Source: Acidobacteriota bacterium
GTDB lineage: Bacteria > Acidobacteriota > Vicinamibacteria > Vicinamibacterales > UBA2999
NCBI GenBank assembly: GCA_020851565.1
Contig: JADZCN010000156.1
Location: 20,377 to 84,376 of the forward strand
Direction: 5' to 3'
DNA length: 64,000 nt
Position 1 is the stretch's first letter. Each line of letters opens with the position of its first letter. The notes under the pieces were generated by a model, which saw nothing but the letters and a program-made list of their open reading frames with translations, searched no databases and was not told the origin of the DNA. Shown here one piece after another: positions 8,772 to 18,055 of the stretch. The position numbers and the translations under genes were made by a program.

Positions 8772-9896
8772 ATGCGGCTGATTTTCTGGGTGTCGGTCTT
8801 CGGTGTCCTCTATCCGTACTTCGGGTACCCCCTGATCCTGGTAATCGTTCGAGGCGTCGTCGGCAGGCGCTCGGCTGCGGGCCCCTCCCAAGGCCTTCCC
8901 ACCGTGACGATGATCGTACCCGTCCACAACGAGGCCTCGAGAATAGCCGCCAAGCTGCAGAACACCGCCGCGCTACGTTACCCGGCCGATCGACTGGAGG
9001 TCCTGTTCGTCTCGGACGGCTCGACGGATCGCACCGTCGACATCATTCGGGAGCATCTGGTCCCGCCGATGCGTGTCGTCGAACTCCCCGAGCGTCGTGG
9101 AAAGGCCGCCGGGCTCAACGCCGGGCTCGAGCGCGCGACGCACGACATCCTTGTATTCTCTGATGCGTCGATCATGCTCGAGCCCGACGCCCTGGAGAAG
9201 ATCGTTCTCCCCTTTCAGGATCCCGGCATCGGCTGCGTCTCCGGCGAGGACCGTATCGCGGAAGCTGGTGGGGAAGGCCTGTATGGGCGCTACGAGCTCT
9301 TGCTGCGTAGGCTCGAGTCGGACGTGCATTCCATCGTGGGCGCCAGTGGGTCGTTCTACGCACAGCGACGTGCGTTGTGCCAACCGTTTTCCGAAGGACT
9401 CGCCCCTGACTTCCTGTCGGTCCTTCGAACGGTGGAGCAGGGTTACCGGGCCGTCGCCCAGCCATCCGCTGTGGGCTCGATGACGAGCGTGAAGGACCCG
9501 AGGCACGAGTTCCAGCGTAAGGTCCGAACCCTGGTGAGGGGATTGACCACCCTGTTTTCCTATGTCCATCTACTGAACCCTCTCCGGTACGGGTGGTTCG
9601 CGTTTCTCTTGTTCTCACACAAGCTGATGCGCTGGACGGCGCCGCTATTCATGCTCGGCGCGTTCCTGGGAGCACTCGGCCTCCTGGGCACGCCCCTGTA
9701 CCTGGCTGCCTTTGGCGCCCAGGTGGCCCTCTACCTGTGCGCCGCTGCCGCGTTCGGCGAGTGGGCTGGTGTGCAGGACACGCTGCCCGGTAAGGTAGCC
9801 CTGTACTTCGTCTCGTCGAATGTCGCGGCCCTCACCGCCTGGTTCAACTACGCGCGCGGGGTGAGGCAGGAGATCTGGACTCCCTCGCACCGGTAG
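8772..9896 (+). CDS. Membrane glycosyltransferase, family 2
   Basis: A 374-residue processive-type GT2 enzyme. An N-terminal membrane segment (about 3-27) is followed by the GT-A domain: TMIVPVHNEA, VSDGSTDRT (nucleotide-sugar binding Asp), and SDAS acting as the DxD-like metal site. The acceptor region GASGSFYAQRR precedes QRKVRTLVRG, where processive GT2 enzymes carry the Q/RxxRW-like element. Three or four membrane helices (about 270-350) close the protein. It probably adds or polymerises a sugar at the cytoplasmic face of the inner membrane. It starts 3 bp after the previous stop. Confidence 0.9.
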   Translation: MRLIFWVSVFGVLYPYFGYPLILVIVRGVVGRRSAAGPSQGLPTVTMIVPVHNEASRIAAKLQNTAALRYPADRLEVLFVSDGSTDRTVDIIREHLVPPMRVVELPERRGKAAGLNAGLERATHDILVFSDASIMLEPDALEKIVLPFQDPGIGCVSGEDRIAEAGGEGLYGRYELLLRRLESDVHSIVGASGSFYAQRRALCQPFSEGLAPDFLSVLRTVEQGYRAVAQPSAVGSMTSVKDPRHEFQRKVRTLVRGLTTLFSYVHLLNPLRYGWFAFLLFSHKLMRWTAPLFMLGAFLGALGLLGTPLYLAAFGAQVALYLCAAAAFGEWAGVQDTLPGKVALYFVSSNVAALTAWFNYARGVRQEIWTPSHR

Positions 9897-9917
9897 ACCG
9901 AAGGGCAGATCGCTACC

Positions 9918-11399
9918 ATGCTCACCAGGCCCGTGCAGATGCTCAGGGGACTCCTCGGCTTCCTGCACCGAACCGATGGCTCGCTTCAGCGCCGAGCGCT
10001 CCGCTCCGGGATGTGGGTCGCCCTGTCGAGCGTCGGCGTCGCCGTCTTGACCTTCGTGCGCGGCATCGTCCTCGCCCGACTGCTGAGCCCCGAGATCTTC
10101 GGGTTGATGGCCGTGTCGCTGATGGCGACGCGGCTGATCGAAATCTTCACCGAAACCGGGTTTGGTCAGGCGCTCGTGCATCGTCAAGAGGGGTTCGAAG
10201 ACGCCAAGGACACTGCTTTCGCAATGGCGGTAGCGCGCGGATTCAGCCTGGCACTGCTCTCGTTGATCATCGCCCCCGCAGTCGCCTGGTTCTACAACCA
10301 GCCTGAGCTGCGCGGTGTGGTGTCGCTCGTGGGCCTCAGCTTCATCCTTCTGGGCTTCCAGAACATCAATACCGTGGCCCTTCAGAAGGACCTGGACTTC
10401 AGGCGCCTCACCTACATGGAGCTGACCAGCTCAGTCCTGGGATTTGTGTCGGCGGTGGCACTGGCCTACTGGCTGCGAAGCATCTGGGCCCTGGTACTGG
10501 GCCAACTCGCCGCGGCCGCCATCACGAGCGTCCTCTCGTTCGTGATGGTACCAGGGCGAGTGAAGTTCAGGTTCGACTTCGCTATTGCCCGCGAGCTCTA
10601 TCACTACGGCCGCTTCATCACCGGCCTGGCGATTGTCGTGTTCTTCAGCCGGGAGCTGGACAGCGCCGTGATTGGCAAGCTTCTGGGTATGGAGCAGCTC
10701 GGCTTCTATGTTGTGGCGTATTCGCTGGCCAATATCCCTTCGACGTACCTGTCGAAGATGGTCGCACGTGTGATGTTCCCGTACTTCAGCCGGCTCCAGA
10801 ACGACCCGGAGGCTCTGCGCAGGGAGTACGCACGCGGCGTGCGGCTCGTCACGACGTTGGCGGTGCCCGTGTCCGTGGCGATGCTGGTCCTGGCCCCCGA
10901 CATCATCCGGGCGCTCTATGGAAACCGGTGGTCATCGGCGGCTGCGCCACTCCAGGTCTTGGCGATCTTCGGGTGCTTCCGGTCGCTGTGGATGCTGAAC
11001 GGCTATCTCTACAATGCGATCGGTCGGCCCCAGATTGACTTCTACACCAGCCTCGCACGTCTGATGGCCATGACCGTGCTGCTGTTCCCGCTCGCCTCGG
11101 CCTACGGCGTGGTGGGGGCAGCCTTGGCCGTCACCCTGCCGATGGTGGCCCAGTTCGCGCTGGGCGTCCACTTGTCGGGGCGCTTCATCGGTGCCCCCGC
11201 CAGCACTGCCATCGGGCCCCTGGTGGTCACTGCCGGACAAGGTCTGGTCCTTGCAGCGGCGCTCGTCGTCACAAAGCTGGTCCTGACTGCCGAACCACGC
11301 GTGGCATTGGTCTGCCTGGTCGGCGTGTGTGGCGTGGTGTGGATTGGATTCAACGGCCGCCAGATTCGGTCGCTTCTCGCGGCCGGCGGGTCGCCATGA
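9918..11399 (+). CDS. Polysaccharide flippase (Wzx/WzxC type, MOP superfamily)
   Basis: A 493-residue integral membrane protein with about 12-14 hydrophobic helices and no catalytic motif. The opening pattern, a basic stretch followed by GMWVALSSVGVAVLTFVRGI and LARLLSPEIFGLMA, is characteristic of WzxC-like lipopolysaccharide or exopolysaccharide exporters. Proteins of this kind flip undecaprenyl-linked oligosaccharide repeat units across the inner membrane. An O-antigen-ligase-type protein is encoded three genes later, which fits a Wzx/Wzy pathway. It is coupled by ATGA to the next glycosyltransferase. Confidence 0.9.
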   Translation: MLTRPVQMLRGLLGFLHRTDGSLQRRALRSGMWVALSSVGVAVLTFVRGIVLARLLSPEIFGLMAVSLMATRLIEIFTETGFGQALVHRQEGFEDAKDTAFAMAVARGFSLALLSLIIAPAVAWFYNQPELRGVVSLVGLSFILLGFQNINTVALQKDLDFRRLTYMELTSSVLGFVSAVALAYWLRSIWALVLGQLAAAAITSVLSFVMVPGRVKFRFDFAIARELYHYGRFITGLAIVVFFSRELDSAVIGKLLGMEQLGFYVVAYSLANIPSTYLSKMVARVMFPYFSRLQNDPEALRREYARGVRLVTTLAVPVSVAMLVLAPDIIRALYGNRWSSAAAPLQVLAIFGCFRSLWMLNGYLYNAIGRPQIDFYTSLARLMAMTVLLFPLASAYGVVGAALAVTLPMVAQFALGVHLSGRFIGAPASTAIGPLVVTAGQGLVLAAALVVTKLVLTAEPRVALVCLVGVCGVVWIGFNGRQIRSLLAAGGSP

Positions 11400-12616
11400 G
11401 TGCCGCGGGACCCGTTCGGGTGCTGTACTGCGAACAGAACGTCGATGGCACCATCGGTGGCTCGTACTACAGCCTGCTGTACCTGGTAAAGGGACTGGAT
11501 CGCACCCGGTTCGAGCCGACCGTTGTCTTCTACACCGACCACAGCCTGCTGCAGGCGTTCCGCGACGCCGGGGTGAAGACGCTGGTCTGGCGCAGGCCGG
11601 GCGCGTTCGCGTTTGCGGGCCACCTCCCGCCGGGCCTGCGATGGCTTCACGCTCCAGTGCTGGCCCTTCAGAAAGGCCTGAACCTCGGACGGGGACTTCT
11701 GCTCCCGGCGTTGGTTCGGGCCCGCTTTCTGCGCGTTCGTGGCATCGCCCTCGTCCATCTGAACAACTCCATCCTCTGGAATCACGACTGGATGCTGGCC
11801 TGCCTTCTGACAGGCCGAAAATGCCTCACCCATGAGCGCGGCATCAACGACCGGTACCCATCATCGGCGCGCTACTTCGGTCGGAGGCTCAAGGCCGTGA
11901 TCTGCATCTCCGAGGCCGTGCGGCAGGCCATGCGGGCGTGCGGGGCGGATTTCGGTAACCTCGTCACCATCTCCAACGGGCTCGATCCGGCGATGATGCG
12001 GCGACGCGTCCCGGCCGCCGACCTCCGCCAACGCCATGCCCTTGAACCGGGTGCTCCCGTCATTGTCATGATCGGGAATATCAAGGCCTGGAAGGGGCAG
12101 GACACCCTGATCCGGGCAATCGGCCTTGTCAGGCAGTCCATTCCAAACGTGCGGTGCCTGCTGGTCGGTGCGACATCGTCTTCGGACCTTCCGTACGAAC
12201 AGCAGCTTCGGGAGCTGGTGACTTCTCTTGGCCTGGAACGTCACGTCGTCTTCGCGGGCTTCCACGAAACCGTCGCCGATTACATGGATCTGAGTGACGT
12301 GGTCGTGCACGCCTCGATCCTGCCCGAGCCCTTCGGCCGTGTGCTGCTGGAGGCGATGGCGTGCCGGCGCCCGGTCGTCGCCTCCAACGCTGGCGGTGTG
12401 CCCGAGATCGTCGTGGATGGCGACACGGGATTGCTCTTTCCGCCTGGCGATAGCGAAGGGCTGGCTTCCGCGTTGACCACGCTGCTTCGCGACCGCGGCC
12501 GCGCTCGGCGCATGGGCGAGAGCGGCTACGCGCGTCTCGTTGACCGCTTCCATCTATCGCACAACATCAAGGCCACCGAGCGCCTGTACGAATCGATTCT
12601 CCATGAAGGCCATTAA
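11396..12616 (+). CDS. Glycosyltransferase, family 4
   Basis: A 406-residue GT-B enzyme. ATG 11396 is chosen because it forms an ATGA overlap with the flippase stop. The N-terminal domain begins VRVLYCEQNVDGTIGGS, with the GG loop expected of GT4 enzymes. The C-terminal domain holds VIVMIGNIKAWKGQD and the signature EPFGRVLLEAMACRRPVVAS (Glu about 310), which contacts the donor sugar nucleotide. It probably transfers a sugar from an NDP donor to the lipid-linked repeat unit with retention of configuration. It overlaps the next gene by 14 bp. Confidence 0.9.
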   Translation: MSAAGPVRVLYCEQNVDGTIGGSYYSLLYLVKGLDRTRFEPTVVFYTDHSLLQAFRDAGVKTLVWRRPGAFAFAGHLPPGLRWLHAPVLALQKGLNLGRGLLLPALVRARFLRVRGIALVHLNNSILWNHDWMLACLLTGRKCLTHERGINDRYPSSARYFGRRLKAVICISEAVRQAMRACGADFGNLVTISNGLDPAMMRRRVPAADLRQRHALEPGAPVIVMIGNIKAWKGQDTLIRAIGLVRQSIPNVRCLLVGATSSSDLPYEQQLRELVTSLGLERHVVFAGFHETVADYMDLSDVVVHASILPEPFGRVLLEAMACRRPVVASNAGGVPEIVVDGDTGLLFPPGDSEGLASALTTLLRDRGRARRMGESGYARLVDRFHLSHNIKATERLYESILHEGH

Positions 12617-13739
12617 CGTCCTCGATCTGAGGGACACCTACGAGATTGGAGGACCGGGCAAGACCATCCTCGAAACCTATCAGGCCATCGACAGCTCTAG
12701 GTTTCGCCTGCACCTCGGCGTGTTTCTGACGGACCGGGAGACGGGAGACACGCCCTTCGTTACTGCAGCGCGTGCCGTAGGGATGCCCGTTCATGAGATT
12801 CGTGGTGCAAACCAGTACGATCCGCGGATGATCTGGCGGGTGGCCCGCCTTGTCCGCACCCTTGACATCGACATCGTGCATGCACACGAAGTGAAGTCGG
12901 ATGTCATCGCCTGGCTGGCGTCCGCCCTGCATCCGGTTCGAACACTCACGACAGTCCACGGCTGGATCGCCAACAACCGAAAGGGACGCTTCCTCGTTGA
13001 GGTTGACAAGCGGGTCCTGCCCCGGTTCGATCGCGTGATTGCCGTTTCGGATCGCATTCGCGACGAGTTGCTCGTCGCGGGCGTGTCTCCAGAAAGAGTT
13101 CGACTGCTCCATAACGCCATCGTCGCCGATCGCTATCGTCGGACGGGACGCACGGGAATATTTGTCTCCCGGATTGGGCGGTCACCCGCCGGTGCCGTGC
13201 TCTCGTGCGTGGGGCGACTGAGCCATGAGAAAGGACATGCCGATCTCATCGAGGCCTTGGGCCTGCTCGCGGCACGCGGTCACCGGTTCGAGCTCATGCT
13301 CGCTGGCGATGGCCCGGAACGCGACGGACTCGTGGCTCGGGTTCAGGCGCTGGGCTTGGCAAACCACGTCCATTTTCTCGGATACGTCAGCGCTCCAGCG
13401 AGTGTGCTCGAGGAAAGCGACCTGATGATCCTGCCCTCGCATACTGAGGGACTCCCCAATGCGGCCCTTGAGGCCCTGATGATGGAAGTACCGGTGCTCG
13501 CCACCAGGGTGGGGGGCACGCCAGACGTTGTCAAAGACGGCATTACGGGGCGACTCGTCGCGCCACACTCCCCCGAAGCGCTGGCGGCAGCCATCGAAGA
13601 TTTCCTCGAGGATCCCTCGGAGTGGAGGCGGATGGCCGGACAGGGCCAGGAGATGGTACAGCGGGACTTCAACTTCGCCACGCGGACCAGTAAGCTGGAG
13701 GGCATCTACACAGAACTGGTTGATGGGGTGGCATCGTGA
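12603..13739 (+). CDS. Glycosyltransferase, family 4
   Basis: A 378-residue GT-B enzyme starting at ATG 12603, where the protein opens MKAINVLDLRDTYEIGGPGK; upstream codons belong to the previous gene. Rossmann halves are visible (DIVHAHEVKSD; SCVGRLSHEKGH), and the donor-site segment EGLPNAALEALMMEVPVLA lies near 281-299, followed by the GGTPDVV loop. It is a second GT4 in tandem with the preceding one and is coupled by GTGA to the polymerase gene after it. Donor and acceptor are not predictable. Confidence 0.9.
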   Translation: MKAINVLDLRDTYEIGGPGKTILETYQAIDSSRFRLHLGVFLTDRETGDTPFVTAARAVGMPVHEIRGANQYDPRMIWRVARLVRTLDIDIVHAHEVKSDVIAWLASALHPVRTLTTVHGWIANNRKGRFLVEVDKRVLPRFDRVIAVSDRIRDELLVAGVSPERVRLLHNAIVADRYRRTGRTGIFVSRIGRSPAGAVLSCVGRLSHEKGHADLIEALGLLAARGHRFELMLAGDGPERDGLVARVQALGLANHVHFLGYVSAPASVLEESDLMILPSHTEGLPNAALEALMMEVPVLATRVGGTPDVVKDGITGRLVAPHSPEALAAAIEDFLEDPSEWRRMAGQGQEMVQRDFNFATRTSKLEGIYTELVDGVAS

Positions 13740-15061
13740 TCCACTATGCGATCCTTCTGATGCTTGTGGTGGACTACGTCCGCCCTGGCTCGTACGTACC
13801 TCAGTTGTCTCTCCTTCACTCAATTGTGCCCCTGGGCACTGTTGTCGGCGGCCTCGTCTTTAAGAGCCGAGTCCCGTACAGCAGACTCTTCCTTGAATCC
13901 AACACCCTGCTCATCCTGTCCTTCCTGGCGCTGGTGGCCCTGTCCGTGTTGACCGCCGAGGTGACCATGACGGCGTACAACGTCTTCACGGCTGTCCTGG
14001 GGTACTGCCTCCTCTATCTATTGGTGGCGCGGCACGTCAACACGGTGGACCGGATTCGGGGCGTCTTCAAGGCTCTGGTCTTCATTCATCTGCTATTGGC
14101 CGCCCTGACACCAGAGCTCTTCACCGACCCTGATACGCGCCACTACCTCAAGTCGGGAGTCTTCCTTGGGGATGGCAATGACTATGCCTTGTCGGTGAAT
14201 CTCGCAATCCCGATGTGCTTGTTCTTGATGTTCGAAGCCAGGAGCGTGGTCGCGCGAGGATGGTATCTACTCCTGGTGTTGGCGCTGGTTGCCTGCGTCG
14301 TGGTCACACAATCGCGGGGAGGCACCATCGCCCTCTCTGCAGTGGGCCTGTACTACTGGGTCAAGAGCGACAGGAAACTCGTGACCGGTTTCATGGCCGC
14401 CATCGTCGTCGCGGGAGTCCTTATTGCGGCGCCGCCGGCGTATTTTGCCAGGCTCAACACAATTGAGAGTTATGAGACGGATGGGTCCGCCCAGGGCCGA
14501 ATCAATGCCTGGAGAGCGGGTGCGGCGATGGCACTGGCGCACCCGCTCCTGGGCGTGAGCGCGGGGCACTTTCCGGAGAACTTCCAGCGCTTCAAACCTC
14601 CCGACGACGACACCGCAGCCTGGAAGACCGCACATTCCATCTACTTCTTGACCCTGGGCGAGCTCGGATTCCCTGGACTCGGTGTGCTCCTCTGGATCCT
14701 TGTCTCGAACTTCACGGCAAGTCGGCGGCTCGGCAAGGGGCTCAAGGCGACGGCTGGCCACTTGAACGGTACTCACGTGCGGCTGCTGTCGAGCCTGAGC
14801 GTCAGCCTGGCCGCCTACGCCATTGCCGGTGCCTTTCTGAGCGCCACCTACTACCCCCACATGTTTCTACTCGCAGGCCTCATGACGTCGGCTCGGCGAT
14901 TGGCCCGGGAGTGCCTCGAATCCACGCCGGCCCAGCCGCGAGCGATGGCTGTGGCAGGCCTTCCGGGGACTGCTCCCAGGCTGGTCAAACCCAGTGGCAT
15001 CGCCGTGCACCCGGCAGGGGCCGCCGTTGGCTCGATGCAGAGAAGCGGCCGCTCCCTCTGA
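13736..15061 (+). CDS. O-antigen ligase/polymerase family protein, resembling exosortase A-associated O-glycosylation ligase
   Basis: A 441-residue membrane protein starting with GTG in a GTGA overlap. About 10-12 hydrophobic helices are visible. The large periplasmic loop contains GRINAWRAGAAMALAHPLLG and the H-S-I segment TAHSIYFLTLGELG, both typical of Wzy/WaaL proteins. QSRGG precedes the loop, as in O-antigen ligases. The start (DYVRPGSYVPQL) resembles the subgroup annotated as putative O-glycosylation ligases of XrtA loci. It likely polymerises repeat units or moves the finished glycan to its acceptor in the periplasm. Confidence 0.85.
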   Translation: MIHYAILLMLVVDYVRPGSYVPQLSLLHSIVPLGTVVGGLVFKSRVPYSRLFLESNTLLILSFLALVALSVLTAEVTMTAYNVFTAVLGYCLLYLLVARHVNTVDRIRGVFKALVFIHLLLAALTPELFTDPDTRHYLKSGVFLGDGNDYALSVNLAIPMCLFLMFEARSVVARGWYLLLVLALVACVVVTQSRGGTIALSAVGLYYWVKSDRKLVTGFMAAIVVAGVLIAAPPAYFARLNTIESYETDGSAQGRINAWRAGAAMALAHPLLGVSAGHFPENFQRFKPPDDDTAAWKTAHSIYFLTLGELGFPGLGVLLWILVSNFTASRRLGKGLKATAGHLNGTHVRLLSSLSVSLAAYAIAGAFLSATYYPHMFLLAGLMTSARRLARECLESTPAQPRAMAVAGLPGTAPRLVKPSGIAVHPAGAAVGSMQRSGRSL

Positions 15062-15097
15062 ACTGCCCTTTCGACTGCCTTCCAGGCGATACGCGTT

Positions 15098-16330
15098 GTG
15101 AATGTTCTCTTCCTCTCCCAGATAGTGCCCTATCCGCCGCATGGCGGCGTCCTTCAGCGTGGGTTCAATCTCCTGCGGCAGGCCAGCCGCGACGCCAGGA
15201 TCCACCTGCTGGCCTTCGTGCATCCTGACGTATTGCCAACTGAAGACGCAGTCGATCGAAGCCGGTCTGTTCTGGGGGAATTCTGTGAGACGGTCGAGTA
15301 CTTCCCCCTCTGGGCGAAGGCTTCCCCGCTGAGCAGAGCCGCGGCCGTCGCTCTCAGCAGTGTCTCGGCCACGCCGTTCAGCGTCATCGCGCATCGCTCG
15401 ACATCCTTTCGGCAGCGTGTCGCGGAGATTTGCCGCTCAGTGCCGCTGGACGTGATTCATGTGGATACGGTCGCGCTCAGCCAGTTCGTCGAACCACGCG
15501 CGCGGATCGCCAAGGTGCTGACCCATCACAACGTCGAATCGATACTGATGCGTCGCCGGTCGGACGTAGAAACGCGGTGGCTGGCCCGCCGGTTCCTGCG
15601 ACGTGAGGCGGCCAAGCTCGAAGCTCTTGAGTACGCGACCTCGGCACAGTACGACGTCAACGTCATGATGTCCGCCAGTGATGCGGCGGCGCTTTCCAGC
15701 AAGGTCCCAGGCATACGCACGGCGATCGTCCCGAACGGTGTGGATACCGACTATTTCTCGCCGGCCGCAGACGGCGAGACGAAGGCCGTGGTGTACGCAG
15801 GCGGCCTGAACATGTTCGCGAACCGGGATGCCGTGATGCATTTTCTCCGGGAGATCTGGCCGGTGCTCAAGACTGAGGTACCGGGGCTTCGGTTCTTCGT
15901 GGTCGGTCAGGATCCGCCGAAGGAGCTGTGTGACTTGGCGAAGGCTGACCAGCAGATCGTTGTCACGGGTTACGTGGACGATATCCGGCCCTACGTGCGT
16001 CAGTCGGCGGTCTACGTCGTTCCGTTGCGTGTTGGCGGCGGCACACGATTGAAGGTGCTGGATGCCATGGCCATGGGCAAGGCCATCGTGTCGACGTCGA
16101 TCGGATGCGAAGGCCTCGAGGTGACCCCCGGCGAGCATTTGTTGGTCGCCGATACGACTGAGGCGTTCGCCAAAGCGACGAGGGCACTGCTCGAGAACCC
16201 GGAGCGCAGGCAAAGCCTTGGATGTGCGGCCCGACAGCTCGTCGAGCGAAAGTACGCGTGGCCCATCGCGGCGCGACAACTCCTTGACGTGTACCGCATG
16301 GCCATGGCATCGAACAGGCTGTCGCCATGA
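15098..16330 (+). CDS. Glycosyltransferase, family 4, resembling PEP-CTERM/EpsH1-associated sugar transferase
   Basis: A 410-residue GT-B enzyme starting at GTG 15098, after a 36-bp gap from the ligase. It opens MNVLFLSQIVPYPPHGG, the pattern of the stp1-type sugar transferases found with PEP-CTERM/exosortase systems. The middle contains the acceptor-side H in VLTHHNVES, and the C-terminal half has VPNGVDTDYF, VYAGGLNMFANRDAV and VPLRVGGGTRLKVLDAMAMG, the donor site. It probably commits a sugar to the glycan assembled by this operon. It is ATGA-coupled to the CapK-like gene. Confidence 0.87.
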   Translation: MNVLFLSQIVPYPPHGGVLQRGFNLLRQASRDARIHLLAFVHPDVLPTEDAVDRSRSVLGEFCETVEYFPLWAKASPLSRAAAVALSSVSATPFSVIAHRSTSFRQRVAEICRSVPLDVIHVDTVALSQFVEPRARIAKVLTHHNVESILMRRRSDVETRWLARRFLRREAAKLEALEYATSAQYDVNVMMSASDAAALSSKVPGIRTAIVPNGVDTDYFSPAADGETKAVVYAGGLNMFANRDAVMHFLREIWPVLKTEVPGLRFFVVGQDPPKELCDLAKADQQIVVTGYVDDIRPYVRQSAVYVVPLRVGGGTRLKVLDAMAMGKAIVSTSIGCEGLEVTPGEHLLVADTTEAFAKATRALLENPERRQSLGCAARQLVERKYAWPIAARQLLDVYRMAMASNRLSP

Positions 16331-17733
16331 ACCGCTTTGCAGGCACTCTCTATCAACTGGCACCCGTGTGGGGCCAGAACCTCCTTCTCACAGGTTTTGG
16401 GATGGCGCTCGAGCGCGAGCGCTACGGAGGGCGGTTCCGCGAATATCGGGACATGCTGTCGCGCACGGAGTGGTATTCGCGAGCCGACCTCCAGGCATAC
16501 CAGGACGAACGGCTTCGCGATGTCGTTCGACACGCCTACGACACCGTTCCTTACTACAGGCGGCGCTTCGACGTGCAGAAGGTCAGGCCCGGGGACGTCC
16601 GAGGTCGGGCCGACCTGCCGAAGTTACCGGTTCTCACACGTGACGATATTCGACGGCACTTCGATGAGCTCCGCTCAACTGCGGTGCCGGCCCGCGCAAT
16701 GCGCAAGGGGCACACCAGTGGCACGACTGGAACGCCCCTGACGGTCGGTTACGACCGCGAGACGGTGTGGATGACCTACGCCGTGTTCGACCGCCATTAT
16801 CGATGGGCGGATTGCCGGTTCGGTCGCAACGGCAGTCGCGTCGCGGTTGCACGCGGTAACGTGATCGTGCCGCTCCGTCAGAAGAAGCCACCCTTCTGGC
16901 GCCGCAATCGCAGCCAGAACCAGTTGCTGCTGTCCGCCTTCCATCTGTCCAAGGGGAATCTGCCCGCGTACGTGGAGGCCCTCACCAGGTTCCAACCCGA
17001 TGTGATCGACGGGTATCCATCGACCCTGTACGTACTTGCCAGGTTCCTCCAGACCAATGGGATGACCTTCCCGGTGAAGGCGGCGGTCACGTCCTCCGAA
17101 ACCCTGTACGACTTCCAGCGCGAGGTCATCGAGGAGCGCTTTGCCTGCCGGGTCTTCGACTACTACGCCCTTGCTGAGCGCGTGCTGTTCTCTGGTGAGT
17201 GTGACCGGCACCAGGGGCATCACCTCGCCATGGAATATGGCGTGGCGGAGACCGTGGACTCGTCCAGCCTACCCGTCCCGGACGGTTCGGTGGGCCGACT
17301 CGTCGGCACTACCCTGCACAACGCGGCGATGCCGCTCATTCGTTATGTGACCAGCGACATGTCAGCGATTCGACCAGGGGTCTGCCCGTGTGGCCGGGGG
17401 CTCGAGGTCATGGACGACGTCACGACCAAGGCGGAGGATCTGCTGACGTTGAAGGATGGCCGGTTGATCTCGCCGTCGGTCCTCACCCACCCGTTCAAGC
17501 CGCTCGATTGCATCGAGGGCTCGCAGATCGTGCAGACCGAACCGGACAGGATGATTGTGCGACTCGTTCCCGGGACCGGTTATACCGACACCCTGGGCCA
17601 ACACCTGGTCAAGGAACTCAAGGGGAGGCTTGGCGAGGACATGCAGATCGACCTGGAGTTGGTGCAAGAGCTCGAACAGACCTCACGCGGCAAATTCAAG
17701 TGGGTCACCTCTCGCGTGCCAATTGGCATCTGA
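16327..17733 (+). CDS. CapK/PaaK-like adenylate-forming enzyme
   Basis: A 468-residue member of the phenylacetate-CoA ligase/coenzyme F390 synthetase family; its polysaccharide-locus branch is called CapK. The ATP-binding loop GHTSGTTGTP lies near 126-135. DGYPSTLYVLA, the YYALAER segment (in place of YGxTE) and the C-terminal LTLKDGR region follow the family pattern. A CPCGRG motif near 352 could bind metal, as in PaaK relatives. Members activate a carboxylic acid as an adenylate. In exopolysaccharide loci they are thought to supply an acyl group for glycan decoration. This is the last gene of the tight plus-strand operon, and 322 bp of spacer follow. Confidence 0.87.
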   Translation: MNRFAGTLYQLAPVWGQNLLLTGFGMALERERYGGRFREYRDMLSRTEWYSRADLQAYQDERLRDVVRHAYDTVPYYRRRFDVQKVRPGDVRGRADLPKLPVLTRDDIRRHFDELRSTAVPARAMRKGHTSGTTGTPLTVGYDRETVWMTYAVFDRHYRWADCRFGRNGSRVAVARGNVIVPLRQKKPPFWRRNRSQNQLLLSAFHLSKGNLPAYVEALTRFQPDVIDGYPSTLYVLARFLQTNGMTFPVKAAVTSSETLYDFQREVIEERFACRVFDYYALAERVLFSGECDRHQGHHLAMEYGVAETVDSSSLPVPDGSVGRLVGTTLHNAAMPLIRYVTSDMSAIRPGVCPCGRGLEVMDDVTTKAEDLLTLKDGRLISPSVLTHPFKPLDCIEGSQIVQTEPDRMIVRLVPGTGYTDTLGQHLVKELKGRLGEDMQIDLELVQELEQTSRGKFKWVTSRVPIGI

Positions 17734-18055
17734 GCATGATGGCCGTTCCGGGCCCGGGCCACTGGATGGATCGCTGGAATGCGAGTACTGTGGGTCCGGA
17801 CCGCGATGGTCGGCGCCACGTCGCCATCTCATGCGGCGGACAATGATGTCGAAACAATTACACTGCCGACACCGTGTTCCGGGCACGGATCGGTCAGTCA
17901 AGCCAGCTGGGCGAGCCCGTGAGGTTGTTTTTTGGCCACATTTTGCGCAGATTTGAATTGTAGGCGGCTGGCGTGAATTTTGCTGGAAACAGTGGCGGGT
18001 AGGCTGTGCCATTATTGCTCACGCGTCGCAGTGAGCACCAGTTGAGGTTCAAGCA
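17734..18055. other. Intergenic region with a sigma-54-type promoter
   Basis: This 322-bp spacer separates the CapK-like gene from the secreted beta-helix gene. The first 200 bp hold no open frame with recognisable protein features and no clear terminator. The second half is visibly richer in A and T than its surroundings (TTGTTTTTTGG, ATTTGAATTG), as expected for a control region. A -24/-12 element is annotated separately at 17969-17984. Confidence 0.6.
17969..17984 (+). promoter_or_regulatory. Sigma-54 (-24/-12) promoter for the beta-helix protein gene
   Basis: The 16-mer TGGCGTGAATTTTGCT fits the sigma-54 consensus TGGCRYR-N4-TTGCW at every defined position. The invariant GG (17970-17971) and GC (17982-17983) are exactly 12 bp apart. 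Transcription would begin about 12 bp after the GC, leaving a leader of roughly 60 nt before the ATG at 18056, which has a GAGG ribosome site. PEP-CTERM protein genes are known to depend on RpoN and the PrsK/PrsR pair in other bacteria, and this locus has many exosortase-associated genes. Confidence 0.75.
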
